From Propionispora vibrioides (GTDB lineage: Bacteria > Bacillota > Negativicutes > Propionisporales > Propionisporaceae): DNA of 64,000 nucleotides. The stretch is from NCBI RefSeq assembly GCF_900110485.1, contig NZ_FODY01000003.1:186001-250000 (forward strand), written 5' to 3'. The notes under the pieces were generated by a model. It ran no database searches. It was given only the letters and a program-made list of their open reading frames with translations, and had not been told where the DNA came from. Positions 17,435 through 25,141 of this stretch are shown piece after piece. The translations under genes were made by a program, and so were the position numbers. Position 1 is the stretch's first letter. Each line of letters begins with the position of its first letter.

Positions 17435-17446
17435 ATCTTTAGTCAC

Positions 17447-18100
17447 CTATTCTCTCAGCATAATCACCTTGTCGGCCCGGCTGCGGCTCTTCCTAATCAG
17501 TTCCGCATTCGGTCTGTCGGTGGATTCTATTTTCCGCACCGCTTCAGCCACTGTCCGTCCCGAACGGGAATGACGCCTGATCAAGCGGCCGCGGGTAACG
17601 TTCGACGGCGTATCAATGAACCAGGTCTCGTGCAACAATGCCGCCAGTTCGCTCCAAGGTTTACTATCAAGCAGCAAATAATTTCCCTCAATAACAATGA
17701 TTTTATGCCCGGGCACCACACGAATTCCGTCAGGTACAGGATTATGCAGCCGGCGATCGTAAGCGGGGCAGCCGATGACCGTCTCCGGTTCCCCGGCCAG
17801 CCGCTTTACCAACGCCACAAACCCTTCCCCATCAAAGGTTTCCGGTATTCCCTTCAATGGCAGCAGATTCTTTCTTCGCAATATATCATTATGATAGTGA
17901 AAGCCGTCCATCGGAACAACAACCGCCACATCCTGACCTACCTGCCGGTTAATTACTTTTGTCAGGTTAGCGGCCAGCGTACTTTTGCCGGCGGCAGGTA
18001 TACCGGTAATCCCCAGCAAAAAACGCTCGCTTCCCCGCTTCCGGTAGGCGTCAATCACCTGAGCGGCCAATTCCGCCACAACAGCCTTATGTATTTCCAT
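17447..18100 (-). CDS. Uridine kinase/FrcK-like P-loop kinase
   Basis: 217 residues. Walker A GIPAAGKST (residues ~32-40), MDGFHYHND (substrate/base loop of the phosphoribulokinase/uridine kinase family), then IVIEGNYLLL and a basic RLIRRHSRSGR lid. This is the nucleoside/nucleotide kinase family that includes YggC, FrcK and PanK-like enzymes, all phosphorylating small alcohols with ATP. ATG 18100 has AAGGGG 5 bases upstream. It is co-oriented with and just upstream of the PfkB kinase. No transporter for a sugar is next to the pair. Confidence 0.82.
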   Translation of the reverse strand: MEIHKAVVAELAAQVIDAYRKRGSERFLLGITGIPAAGKSTLAANLTKVINRQVGQDVAVVVPMDGFHYHNDILRRKNLLPLKGIPETFDGEGFVALVKRLAGEPETVIGCPAYDRRLHNPVPDGIRVVPGHKIIVIEGNYLLLDSKPWSELAALLHETWFIDTPSNVTRGRLIRRHSRSGRTVAEAVRKIESTDRPNAELIRKSRSRADKVIMLRE

Positions 18101-18186
18101 AGTTACCCCTTCCCTTTACCTGACGGTTACATCAACCATTACCGTATATCTCATTCCCGCTGTCCCCGTCAAACTCCTTCTTTGAG

Positions 18187-18275
18187 GAACCGGCTGCGCC
18201 GGTTCGGCAAAACAAAAACGGCTAAGTATCCTATCCGCCGCCGCTGGCAGTACAGACAGGATCTTAGCCGTTTTT
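18187..18275 (-). terminator. Tandem hairpins, second terminator
   Basis: A compact hairpin GAACCGGC/GCCGGTTC (18187-18205) sits beside a long stem (18214-18232 with 18258-18275) that is followed on the minus strand by GTTTTTGTTTTG. Both lie between the zinc-ribbon gene and the kinase pair, downstream of the zinc-ribbon gene. Confidence 0.65.
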
Positions 18276-18310
18276 ATCAAGAGCTACCGTTTGAAATGCA
18301 TAATATAAAA

Positions 18311-18331
18311 CTCCCTTGCAAGCTGCAAGGG
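18311..18331 (-). terminator. Intrinsic terminator of the zinc-ribbon gene
   Basis: A 10-bp stem CTCCCTTGCA/TGCAAGGGAG is followed on the minus strand by TTTTATA. It lies 10 bases past the stop at 18342. Confidence 0.8.
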
Positions 18332-18341
18332 AGCTGTTCTC

Positions 18342-18641
18342 TTAGTAACGAGAATTGTTTTGGCTGAAGCAGTCTCTGCAATAAACCGGACGGTCATTGC
18401 TCGGACGGAAAGGAACCTGAGTTTCTACACCGCAAGATGCGCAAACTGCGTCATGCATTTCGCGTTGTTGACGGCCGCCAAAGCCGCCACGGTTGTTTTG
18501 TTGCTTACGGGCTGCACGGCAGCTCGGGCAACGACCCGGTTCGTTGGTGAATCCTTTTTCCGCATAGAAATCTTGTTCCGAAGCGGTAAATACGAAGTCA
18601 GAGCCACAGTCGCGGCAGGATAAAGTTTTGTCTTGAGCCAT
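18342..18641 (-). CDS. Double zinc-ribbon protein
   Basis: 99 residues. The first zinc site is LSCRDCGSDF with CPSCRAARK (residues ~9-12 and 38-41). The second is CASCGVETQV with YCRDCF near residues 67 and 88. The linker is rich in Gly, Gln, Asn and Arg (NNRGGFGGRQQ). This matches a small conserved bacterial family of CxxC-x~25-CxxC proteins often encoded by Firmicutes, with likely RNA or protein binding; no function has been proven. GGAGG lies 9 bases before the ATG, and it has its own promoter (18759-18787) and terminators. It is a single-gene unit. Confidence 0.8.
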   Translation of the reverse strand: MAQDKTLSCRDCGSDFVFTASEQDFYAEKGFTNEPGRCPSCRAARKQQNNRGGFGGRQQREMHDAVCASCGVETQVPFRPSNDRPVYCRDCFSQNNSRY

Positions 18642-18758
18642 TATGTAATAGCCTCCTCAATATATTGTACCCTAATAGTTTTATGATTACTCATTGGGCA
18701 TTCTCTAAGGAGAAGGACTAATGGCAGTTTCACTGAACCTATTATATGGGCTGTATTT

Positions 18759-18787
18759 AGTATACTTTACCTTACCACAAAAGTAAA
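18759..18787 (-). promoter_or_regulatory. Promoter of the zinc-ribbon gene
   Basis: On the minus strand TTTACT (18782-18787) and TATACT (18759-18764) are 17 bp apart, about 118 bases before the start codon at 18641. Confidence 0.5.
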
Positions 18788-18869
18788 GCAAATTTTATAC
18801 ACTTTTTTATTATGCTTAGAAATAACCTCCAACAAGCCGGCTGTGTAGAATCGCAACAGATATCATATA

Positions 18870-19142
18870 CTACAACAGATAGGCATCAACCACTTTCGCC
18901 ACATAATCATCCATTCCCGATTCAGTCAGTACAGCCAGTCCCAGTCCGTTTTGATTGCGGGGAAAACGGGCTACATAGCCCTGTGTGCCATCCCGGTCCA
19001 AACTGCGTTCCCTGAAAACAGCAATTTCCGTTTCCGCCACAGCTTCATATTCGGCCAGCATGGTACGCACCCTGTCTGCCACCTCGCCAGCCGGACATTC
19101 CATACGCTTGAGCCTGCCAAGTATATCGTCAATCGGCTCCAC
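18870..19142 (-). CDS. Small conserved-looking protein of unknown function
   Basis: 90 residues from GTG 19142, with GGAGG 7 bases upstream. An N-terminal helical half (IDDILGRLKRMECPAGEVAD, then VRTMLAEYEAV) precedes a beta-rich half with TQGYVARFPR. There is no signal peptide or membrane helix. I do not recognise a family. It is divergent from the gene at 19270 and independent of the zinc-ribbon gene. Confidence 0.55.
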   Translation of the reverse strand: MEPIDDILGRLKRMECPAGEVADRVRTMLAEYEAVAETEIAVFRERSLDRDGTQGYVARFPRNQNGLGLAVLTESGMDDYVAKVVDAYLL

Positions 19143-19269
19143 GCTCCCACCTCCCGACAAGTTATTTCTTTATTATATCCGCCAGTGAAGCTTTCATACC
19201 GAAGGGCTTATGTCACCTGCATTTATCCCGACGCTCCGCCTGATTGATCTGCCAGAAAGAAGGTGTCCT

Positions 19270-19779
19270 ATGAACAAACAACTACCTGCCGCGTACAGCA
19301 TTCAGGCTCGCGCCTTTGCCATAGCCCGTACGCCGTTTACCCACAATTTCTGGGTACTGACCGGACCGGAGGGCCAGATTCTTGACCAGATTCACGGTCT
19401 GGCCCATGACCCCGTAACTCAGCGAACCAAAGCGGTCGGCAACTCCACCTGCCTGCTGCAGGTGCTGCATGATCCTGCCATAACCTGGTCCCAGCAACCG
19501 GGTCAGGCCAAAGTTCCCTGTCACACTGGTGATCAGGTCATGATTACCCGGCTCTGGCAAGCGGCACTGCATGCCATTCCGGCCATCAACGACCTAAAGC
19601 TGCGTTACCCGGACTGGTGGCAGCACTTTTACAAACCAAACTGCAATTCGGTCTTTAACACGCTCGGCCAAATCATGAACATTCCTTCGCCCCCCAGTCT
19701 CCTGCCCACCTGGGCGCCGGGCATTCATTTGGTCATTTCTCAGGAAATTATTGATCAGTTCCGGTATCAGCTGCAATGA
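19270..19779 (+). CDS. Hypothetical protein with possible papain-like hydrolase features
   Basis: 169 residues from ATG 19270 (AGAAGGTG 4 bases upstream). No signal or membrane helix. Visible features are THNFWVLTGPEGQIL near residue 24, a QIHGLAHDP segment, and YKPNCNSVFNTLGQIMNIP near residue 122 followed by LLPTWAPGIHLV. The order His then Asn-Cys-Asn-Ser resembles small cysteine or amidase-like hydrolase folds and some toxin/effector domains, but this is only an impression. Single gene, ended by a strong terminator. Confidence 0.55.
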   Translation: MNKQLPAAYSIQARAFAIARTPFTHNFWVLTGPEGQILDQIHGLAHDPVTQRTKAVGNSTCLLQVLHDPAITWSQQPGQAKVPCHTGDQVMITRLWQAALHAIPAINDLKLRYPDWWQHFYKPNCNSVFNTLGQIMNIPSPPSLLPTWAPGIHLVISQEIIDQFRYQLQ

Positions 19780-19800
19780 TTGCCGGTCCCATAAAATATA

Positions 19801-19849
19801 AAAAAAGTGCCACGGCAAAAAAACGTCTCCTGCCGCGGCACCTTTTTTT
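19801..19849. terminator. Bidirectional intrinsic terminator
   Basis: A ~16-bp stem (19801-19816 with 19831-19848), with A and T runs on both flanks, lies between the convergent hypothetical gene and the glycyl radical enzyme gene. Confidence 0.85.
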
Positions 19850-19911
19850 ATAAACAAGAACCTTCAATTCACAGACAATCCGCTTTCTATTAACAACTAT
19901 GCCCGGTTCGC

Positions 19912-22320
19912 TTACAGTGTCTGTTCTGTCCGTTCGATAATATCGTCCTGGGTCTTGCGGGAAAGCACATTGAAGAAAGCGCTGTAACCAGCCACCCGGA
20001 CAATTAGATCACTATATTGGTCCGGTTTTTCTTGTGCTTCACGCAATGTTTCTTTTGAAACAACATTGTATTGAACATGAAATCCCTGCAATTGGTTGAA
20101 AAATCCGCGAATAAGCTGAATAAGCTTTTGCTTATCTTCTTCCGTCTGCAATAGCTGCGGCGTAATTTTCTGGTTAAGCAATACGCCGCCGGTGATATCT
20201 TCCGTCGGCAGTTTAGCCACCGATTTAAATACGGCGGTCGGACCGTTGATATCCATGGCGTGGCAGGGCGCGCAGCCTTCAGCCAGCGGCTCCCAGGCCT
20301 TGCGCCCGTCCGGTGTCGCCATCGTGCCAAGACCTTGGCCAACGTTGGCGGAAATGGACGAGGTCCCGGCATAATAGTTGCCGCCAATGGGGCCGCGACC
20401 ATATCGAGTATTTTTATACTTTTTGATCTCCCGCACATGCATATCGTACGCTTCACTGATCAAAGCATCGACATAGTCGTCATCATTGCCGAATTTAGGA
20501 GCCTTACGCAGCAGGGCGTGACGGATTCGTTCGCCCTTTTCCCCCTCATAGTTGTTGTGCAGGGCCTCCCATAGCTCAGCCGGTGTGAAAAGCTTAGCTT
20601 CAAAGACGCACTTTTTGATCGCGGCCAGCGAATCGGCCAGATTGGCAATGCCCACCTGCAAATCGGAAATCATGTCATATACAGCGCCGCCTTCTTTAAG
20701 ATTAAGACCCCGTTCGATGCAGTCATCAACCAGTGCTGAGCAGAGAATATCTGCCGTATACTTTTCCAGGGTACGGTCGACGGCGGTATCAATAATAACA
20801 TTTTCCTTGGTAAACTGCGTGATAACCTTATCCCAGGCCAGCATGACCTGATTAAAAGAAGTAAAGTCTCTGAAATGACCGGTTCCTTCACAAAGTTTTT
20901 CACCGCTTTTTGGATCGAAACCATCGTTAAGCGCAATTAAAAGCGTCTTGGGATAATTAAGAAAACTCATGCCGGTGCAACGATAACCCCATTTGCCGGG
21001 CACGGCAACTTCCACGCAACCGATGGCGCTATAATTATAAGCGTCTTCCTTTGCTACGCCTTTTTTAATCAAGGAAGGAATAATAATCTCATCACTGTTA
21101 AAGGCCGGCATCCCCGTACCAAGCTTCAATAGCTCGACCGCCTCTTTCATAAAACGGTCATCCAGTCCTGCATGGTAACGAACGGTAAGGTTCGGCTGCG
21201 GCAAATGCACCTGGGCATCTGACCTGATGATCAGGTAGGACAGCTGATTGACCGCATCCTTGCCGTCCGGCGTCTGGCCGCCAACGGTAACATTTTGATA
21301 AAGCGGGCTGCCCGCTGAATATTGCGTGTGGCTCCAACTGCGAATTTTGTTGATCGTATAGGTCTTAATCCACAGATTGGTCAGAAGCTCGCCGGCTTCT
21401 GCTTCCGTCAATGTACCATTTTCCAGGTCCCGCCTGTAATACTCGTAGGCATACTGGTCCAGGCGCCCATAAGACAAAGAATGTCCATTCGACTCAATTT
21501 GCAGCACCAGATGAATCAACCAGATAGACTGCAGGGCTTCGTAGAAATTCTGCGCCGGCTCATAGGGCACGCGCGACAGCGTATCGGCAATCCGTTCCAG
21601 TTCTGCCTTACGTTTGGGGGAATGACAGGCAGTTGCCTGCTCCCTGGCCAACTTCACGTAGCGGCCGGCAAAGGTCCGCACCGCCTCAATCACAAGCAGA
21701 ATGGCTTGATAAAAATAAGATTTCTCGAGATCGGTATAAACGGCAAGATCAAGACCGGCCAGTTTTTCTCTGGTATGAGCCTCATAAGACCGCAAGCCCT
21801 CCCGCAGCAATCTGCCGTAATTGACGGCAAGGTGGGCATCGCCGGAAGTAATATTCCCTTCGGCTTTAATAATGCCAAGATCATAGAACAGGCGGCTTTT
21901 TTCCGGCATGGCCGCCAGTCCCTTTGCCTTAATTGTCCGGCCTTCCCAAAACGGAGCCATGTCGCGCAGAACCTGCTTATTTTCCTCGGTAATATGAAAA
22001 ACATCGCCGTCGCGGGCAGCGAACTGATCCAGCTCGTCAATGACCCAGTCCATGGCATATTCGGGAAAGATGGGCGCCGCGCAGTTGGACGATGCCTGGT
22101 TTCCCGCCAGCATACTCTCCTCCTCGATATAGATGCTCATATGCTCGAGAATGTTTTTTAGCATATAAGCCCGTTTTAACGGTAACGGTTTATCCTCATG
22201 CTGGCGATACGCTTCAGTTGTATAGCGGGCCCGCTCCGTGCAAACCCAACGGGTCGGAGCCAGTACATCACTGCGATACTTTTCCATCCGCGGCGTTAAT
22301 GCTCCGAAATAGCTATTCAT
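19912..22320 (-). CDS. Glycyl radical enzyme, PFL2/glycerol dehydratase-like C-O lyase of unknown substrate
   Basis: 802 residues from ATG 22320 (AAAGGAG 9 bases upstream). The PFL domain comes first, then the glycyl radical domain. The catalytic Cys435 lies in AIGCVEV with Glu437; true pyruvate formate-lyase has Cys-Cys here, so this is the Cys/Glu class of C-O, C-N or C-S lyases. ESNGHSLSYGRLDQY (~280) and DAHLAVNY (His163) match substrate-binding segments of diol dehydratase-like members. After GCVE the sequence is VPGKWGYRCTG, not the WHDA of glycerol/propanediol dehydratases, so a different substrate is likely. The radical Gly778 is in VRVAGYSAFF. It is oxygen sensitive and needs the activase at 23410. 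Downstream of the deoR gene in one operon. Confidence 0.88.
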   Translation of the reverse strand: MNSYFGALTPRMEKYRSDVLAPTRWVCTERARYTTEAYRQHEDKPLPLKRAYMLKNILEHMSIYIEEESMLAGNQASSNCAAPIFPEYAMDWVIDELDQFAARDGDVFHITEENKQVLRDMAPFWEGRTIKAKGLAAMPEKSRLFYDLGIIKAEGNITSGDAHLAVNYGRLLREGLRSYEAHTREKLAGLDLAVYTDLEKSYFYQAILLVIEAVRTFAGRYVKLAREQATACHSPKRKAELERIADTLSRVPYEPAQNFYEALQSIWLIHLVLQIESNGHSLSYGRLDQYAYEYYRRDLENGTLTEAEAGELLTNLWIKTYTINKIRSWSHTQYSAGSPLYQNVTVGGQTPDGKDAVNQLSYLIIRSDAQVHLPQPNLTVRYHAGLDDRFMKEAVELLKLGTGMPAFNSDEIIIPSLIKKGVAKEDAYNYSAIGCVEVAVPGKWGYRCTGMSFLNYPKTLLIALNDGFDPKSGEKLCEGTGHFRDFTSFNQVMLAWDKVITQFTKENVIIDTAVDRTLEKYTADILCSALVDDCIERGLNLKEGGAVYDMISDLQVGIANLADSLAAIKKCVFEAKLFTPAELWEALHNNYEGEKGERIRHALLRKAPKFGNDDDYVDALISEAYDMHVREIKKYKNTRYGRGPIGGNYYAGTSSISANVGQGLGTMATPDGRKAWEPLAEGCAPCHAMDINGPTAVFKSVAKLPTEDITGGVLLNQKITPQLLQTEEDKQKLIQLIRGFFNQLQGFHVQYNVVSKETLREAQEKPDQYSDLIVRVAGYSAFFNVLSRKTQDDIIERTEQTL

Positions 22321-22350
22321 TGCAGACAACTCCTTTGTTGTTATAAAATA

Positions 22351-23127
22351 TCACTCACTCCCATCAATATCCGCATATTCGATTACCAAACCTTCCGTCG
22401 TCAGAGCTTTTTGGGCTTGTTCTGCCAGCCGGTTGTCGGTATACACCTTGGCCACTTCATCAAACTTAAACTGCAGCATGACGCCCTGGGCAGAAAACTT
22501 GGACGATTCGGTCAGCACAATCGTCTGTCGCGCACTTTTGGCCATATTGCGGACCGTTTCAGTACGATACGCATCGCTGCCGGTAAAACCAACCCCGGCC
22601 CGATAGCCATCGGTACCGACAAACAGCTTATCTACAAAGAAAAGCTGTGCTGTCTGATGAACGATCGGTCCGATTGTCACGCCCGAACGTTCCTGATAAT
22701 CGCCGCCCAGCAGGATGATATGCAGGTTTGCATGATTACGAACGAAATTGGCGATAAACACGGAGTTGGTTATGATCGTAATATTTTTTTTCGTCTCTGC
22801 CAGTTCCAGCGCTAAGAGTGCACAGCAGGAACCTGATTCGATCATCACCGTTTCATTGTCTTCTACACAGGCTGCCGCCAATTTGGCAATCCGCTGCTTT
22901 TCTTGATAATGAACGGACAGGCGATTTTCCATGTCTTCGCTGTCTATGCTTACAGCATAACCGTGCTCCCGTTTCAACAGGCCCCGTTTCTTCTCCAGAA
23001 AGTCCAAATCCTTACGGATGGTAACCTGCGATACACCGAGGCGTTCCGCCAGTTTGGCCACTTCGATCTTTTTCTCGCTATGCAGGATATCGATGATGGT
23101 TAAATGTCGTGGTGTCAATTTGCTCAC
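22351..23127 (-). CDS. DeoR-family transcriptional repressor of the glycyl radical enzyme locus
   Basis: 258 residues from GTG 23127; a TTG at 23169 is an alternative and neither has an ideal ribosome site. N-terminal helix-turn-helix (VAKLAERLGVSQVTIRKDLD) and a sugar-phosphate-sensing DeoRC domain with SGSCCALLALEL, TNSVFIANF, LLGGDYQERSG and DKLFVGTDGY. DeoR proteins usually release DNA on binding a sugar phosphate. It lies 30 bases upstream of the glycyl radical enzyme gene and is divergent from the activase. Two copies of a 14-bp repeat, one on its own -10 region and one at its start, are likely operators. Confidence 0.87.
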   Translation of the reverse strand: MSKLTPRHLTIIDILHSEKKIEVAKLAERLGVSQVTIRKDLDFLEKKRGLLKREHGYAVSIDSEDMENRLSVHYQEKQRIAKLAAACVEDNETVMIESGSCCALLALELAETKKNITIITNSVFIANFVRNHANLHIILLGGDYQERSGVTIGPIVHQTAQLFFVDKLFVGTDGYRAGVGFTGSDAYRTETVRNMAKSARQTIVLTESSKFSAQGVMLQFKFDEVAKVYTDNRLAEQAQKALTTEGLVIEYADIDGSE

Positions 23128-23131
23128 ATCT

Positions 23132-23145
23132 CTTTCGTTTGTTAT
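23132..23145. promoter_or_regulatory. Putative DeoR operator, copy 1
   Basis: CTTTCGTTTGTTAT, 13 of 14 bases identical to 23196-23209 and 64 bp away, just upstream of the likely deoR start. Confidence 0.45.
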
Positions 23146-23195
23146 GAAAAAGAACTCTTTACACAGCAAAAGTCCCTTTATTCATAACCATATTA

Positions 23196-23234
23196 CTTTC
23201 GTTTATTATAGCATTGCGTTAGAGCTATGAGCAA
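23196..23234 (-). promoter_or_regulatory. Promoter of deoR and the glycyl radical enzyme gene, with putative DeoR operator copy 2
   Basis: On the minus strand TTGCTC (23229-23234) and a perfect TATAAT (23205-23210) are 18 bp apart. The repeat CTTTCGTTTATTAT (23196-23209) overlaps the -10 box, so binding there would block transcription. Confidence 0.6.
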
Positions 23235-23333
23235 GCAAACACCTGTTGTAGCTTCATCATAGCAAACCGCACAAGAAATTTCAAGAAAAATATTTCTATC
23301 AAAACTATTTTAATTTACGAATGAAATATACAA

Positions 23334-23362
23334 TTGAAACATAAGCAACAAAATGCTATGAT
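23334..23362 (+). promoter_or_regulatory. Promoter of the glycyl radical enzyme activase gene
   Basis: TTGAAA (23334-23339) and TATGAT (23357-23362) are 17 bp apart. The leader is ~40 bases. A degenerate, inverted copy of the DeoR-type repeat overlaps 23313-23326 just upstream. Confidence 0.65.
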
Positions 23363-23409
23363 AGTTTTAAACAGCAACCGAGATCTTATTAAGAAAGGAA
23401 CGGAAAAAA

Positions 23410-24336
23410 ATGAAACCCAACAAGCCTTATGAAGCATATACAGGAATGGTATTCAATATACAGCATTTCAGCCTTCACGACGGCCCGGGAATACGAACGG
23501 TGGTCTTTTTCAAGGGTTGTCCCCTGCGCTGTCCCTGGTGCGCTAATCCTGAATCGCAGCGCTTCACCCGTGAAATCACCTGGGATAAAAAAAAATGCAG
23601 GCTCTGCCTGCATTGCGTACAGCAATATCCTCAGGTATTTCAGCACAGACAGGGAGAGATCTTGGTCGATCAGCTTGTCGCTCAGGCTTGCGGTTCACGG
23701 CTCGACCCGGTAGATATCTGCCTGTACGATGCCCTGGACAGTGAGGGCGAGGAAAAATCGGCCGGACAAATTATCCGGGAAGTATGTAAAGACAAAGCAT
23801 TTTACAGTGAATCGGGCGGCGGGATTACGCTGTCGGGTGGCGAGGTGCTGGCCCAGCCGGAATTTGCCCTCGCCATCCTGCGTTTGGCTAAGGAGAACGG
23901 ACTGCATCGCGCTGCCGAGACAACCTGTTATACAACCCCTGCTGTGTTTCGCGAATTCCTGGCTGAAATCGACTACCTGCTATTTGATGTAAAGCATTTT
24001 ACTGACCAAAAACACCGCAGCATAGTGGGTGTCCCCTTACCGCCGATCACGGAAAATATCCGTCTGGCCGTTGCCTCCGGTAAGGATATTCTGGCGCGAA
24101 TACCGCTTGTTCCCGGCTTCAATGATACTTTGGCGGACGTCGACGGCTTTGCCGCTTATTTTCAGGAAGTTGGTATCAAAAAAGTACAATTGCTGCCTTT
24201 CCACCAGTTCGGCGAGAATAAATACCGGACACTGCATAGATCATATGCCTTTACCGGCGTCGACGCCTTGCACAAGGAGGACCTTCAGGAACATGCCCGG
24301 CGGTTTGCCGGCTTCGGAATCGAATGTATGATCTAA
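23410..24336 (+). CDS. Glycyl radical enzyme activating enzyme (radical SAM)
   Basis: 308 residues. The radical SAM cluster motif is CPLRCPWC (residues ~37-44, with IRTVVFFKG before it). SGGGITLSGGEVLAQPEF is the characteristic glycine-rich SAM-binding block of GRE activases. It removes a hydrogen atom from the glycine of its partner, here very likely the enzyme at 19912-22320. The inserted ferredoxin-like region is small: only CRLCLHC is obvious where most such activases have two CxxCxxC clusters, so it may bind fewer auxiliary clusters. AAAGGAAC lies 8 bases before the ATG. Divergent from deoR, with its own promoter. Confidence 0.9.
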   Translation: MKPNKPYEAYTGMVFNIQHFSLHDGPGIRTVVFFKGCPLRCPWCANPESQRFTREITWDKKKCRLCLHCVQQYPQVFQHRQGEILVDQLVAQACGSRLDPVDICLYDALDSEGEEKSAGQIIREVCKDKAFYSESGGGITLSGGEVLAQPEFALAILRLAKENGLHRAAETTCYTTPAVFREFLAEIDYLLFDVKHFTDQKHRSIVGVPLPPITENIRLAVASGKDILARIPLVPGFNDTLADVDGFAAYFQEVGIKKVQLLPFHQFGENKYRTLHRSYAFTGVDALHKEDLQEHARRFAGFGIECMI

Positions 24337-24420
24337 TTCTATTATCTGAGGTACTAGTACTCCGCCAACCCTGAAACAATAAAAAACTACCATTAACAAG
24401 ACTATGCTTTTGCACCTAAG

Positions 24421-24461
24421 ACAATCCCGTTTTGCAGCTAAAACTGCCAAAATGGGATTGT
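24421..24461. terminator. Bidirectional terminator between activase and aldolase genes
   Basis: A 14-bp stem (24421-24434 with 24448-24461) plus CAG/CTG inside is followed by TTTTT on the plus strand. The two flanking genes converge on it. Confidence 0.75.
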
Positions 24462-24491
24462 TTTTCCTGGATTGCTAAAAATTACCTCTTC

Positions 24492-25139
24492 TTATTTCTG
24501 ACCGTACAAATAGGTGAAGACATCACGGGCTTTTTGTATTTCTGCCGCCTCCAGCAGCACCGGATTGCCAATATGTTTGGCAAAGAGGTAAGACTTCGCA
24601 TTATCCTCCAGCATCACCGCGGCGGTTAAAGCGTGCCGTACCGAGGTCCCTACCGTAATAACACCATGATTTGCCAATAGGCAGGCGCTTTTGTCGCCGA
24701 GAGCTTCCACCACATGCGGACCGATCAGACCGGAAGCCACCGGTGCGTACCGGGCCACCGGTACGGCTCCGCCCACCTCATTGGCCAAAGTAGTCGTCGC
24801 GCAGGGAATTTCCTGCTGCAGCATGGCAAACGAACAGGCATAGGTGGAATGGGTATGAATGATACTGAAAACATCCTGCCGTTTTCCGTAAATATATAGA
24901 TGATCCGGAGTATCAACCGACGGCTTCCACTTTCCCTCAATTACCTTGCCACTTCCGTCAATAACAACGATATCCTCCGGCGATAAGGTTTCGTAAGACA
25001 TACCGCTTGGCGTAATAGCGATATAACCGGTCTCCTCATCCCGTCCGCTTACATTGCCTCCGGTTAAAGTAACCAGCCCGTATTTTAATAAATCCAGTGA
25101 AGCAGCTAATACCTCTTTGCGCAATTGTTCCAATAACAT
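24492..25139 (-). CDS. Class II aldolase/L-ribulose-5-phosphate 4-epimerase family protein (UlaF/AraD/FucA-like)
   Basis: 215 residues. Family motifs: GLVTLTGGNVSGRD (phosphate loop), ITPSGMSYETLSPEDIVVID, the zinc-binding HTHSTYACSFAM (His-x-His), and LLANHGVITVG (third His). The N-terminal half reads like AraD/UlaF (KPSVDTPDHLYIY) and the length is between FucA and UlaF. It could therefore epimerise L-ribulose-5-P to D-xylulose-5-P or cleave a deoxyketose phosphate to two C3/C2 pieces. AGGAGG lies 8 bases upstream. It is the last gene of the PTS operon, 2 bases after the epimerase gene. Confidence 0.85.
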   Translation of the reverse strand: MLLEQLRKEVLAASLDLLKYGLVTLTGGNVSGRDEETGYIAITPSGMSYETLSPEDIVVIDGSGKVIEGKWKPSVDTPDHLYIYGKRQDVFSIIHTHSTYACSFAMLQQEIPCATTTLANEVGGAVPVARYAPVASGLIGPHVVEALGDKSACLLANHGVITVGTSVRHALTAAVMLEDNAKSYLFAKHIGNPVLLEAAEIQKARDVFTYLYGQK

Positions 25140-25141
25140 GC

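Noticed and set aside
18942-19142. Extension of the small protein to the in-frame TTG at 19160
   Set aside because: The GTG at 19142 has the only good ribosome site.
19912-22320. Calling the glycyl radical enzyme pyruvate formate-lyase
   Set aside because: The catalytic motif is GCVE, not the Cys-Cys pair of PFL, and the locus is a sugar PTS cluster.
24492-25139. Calling the aldolase fuculose-1-phosphate aldolase
   Set aside because: The N-terminal half is more like AraD/UlaF and the partner is an UlaE epimerase, so a specific name is not safe.
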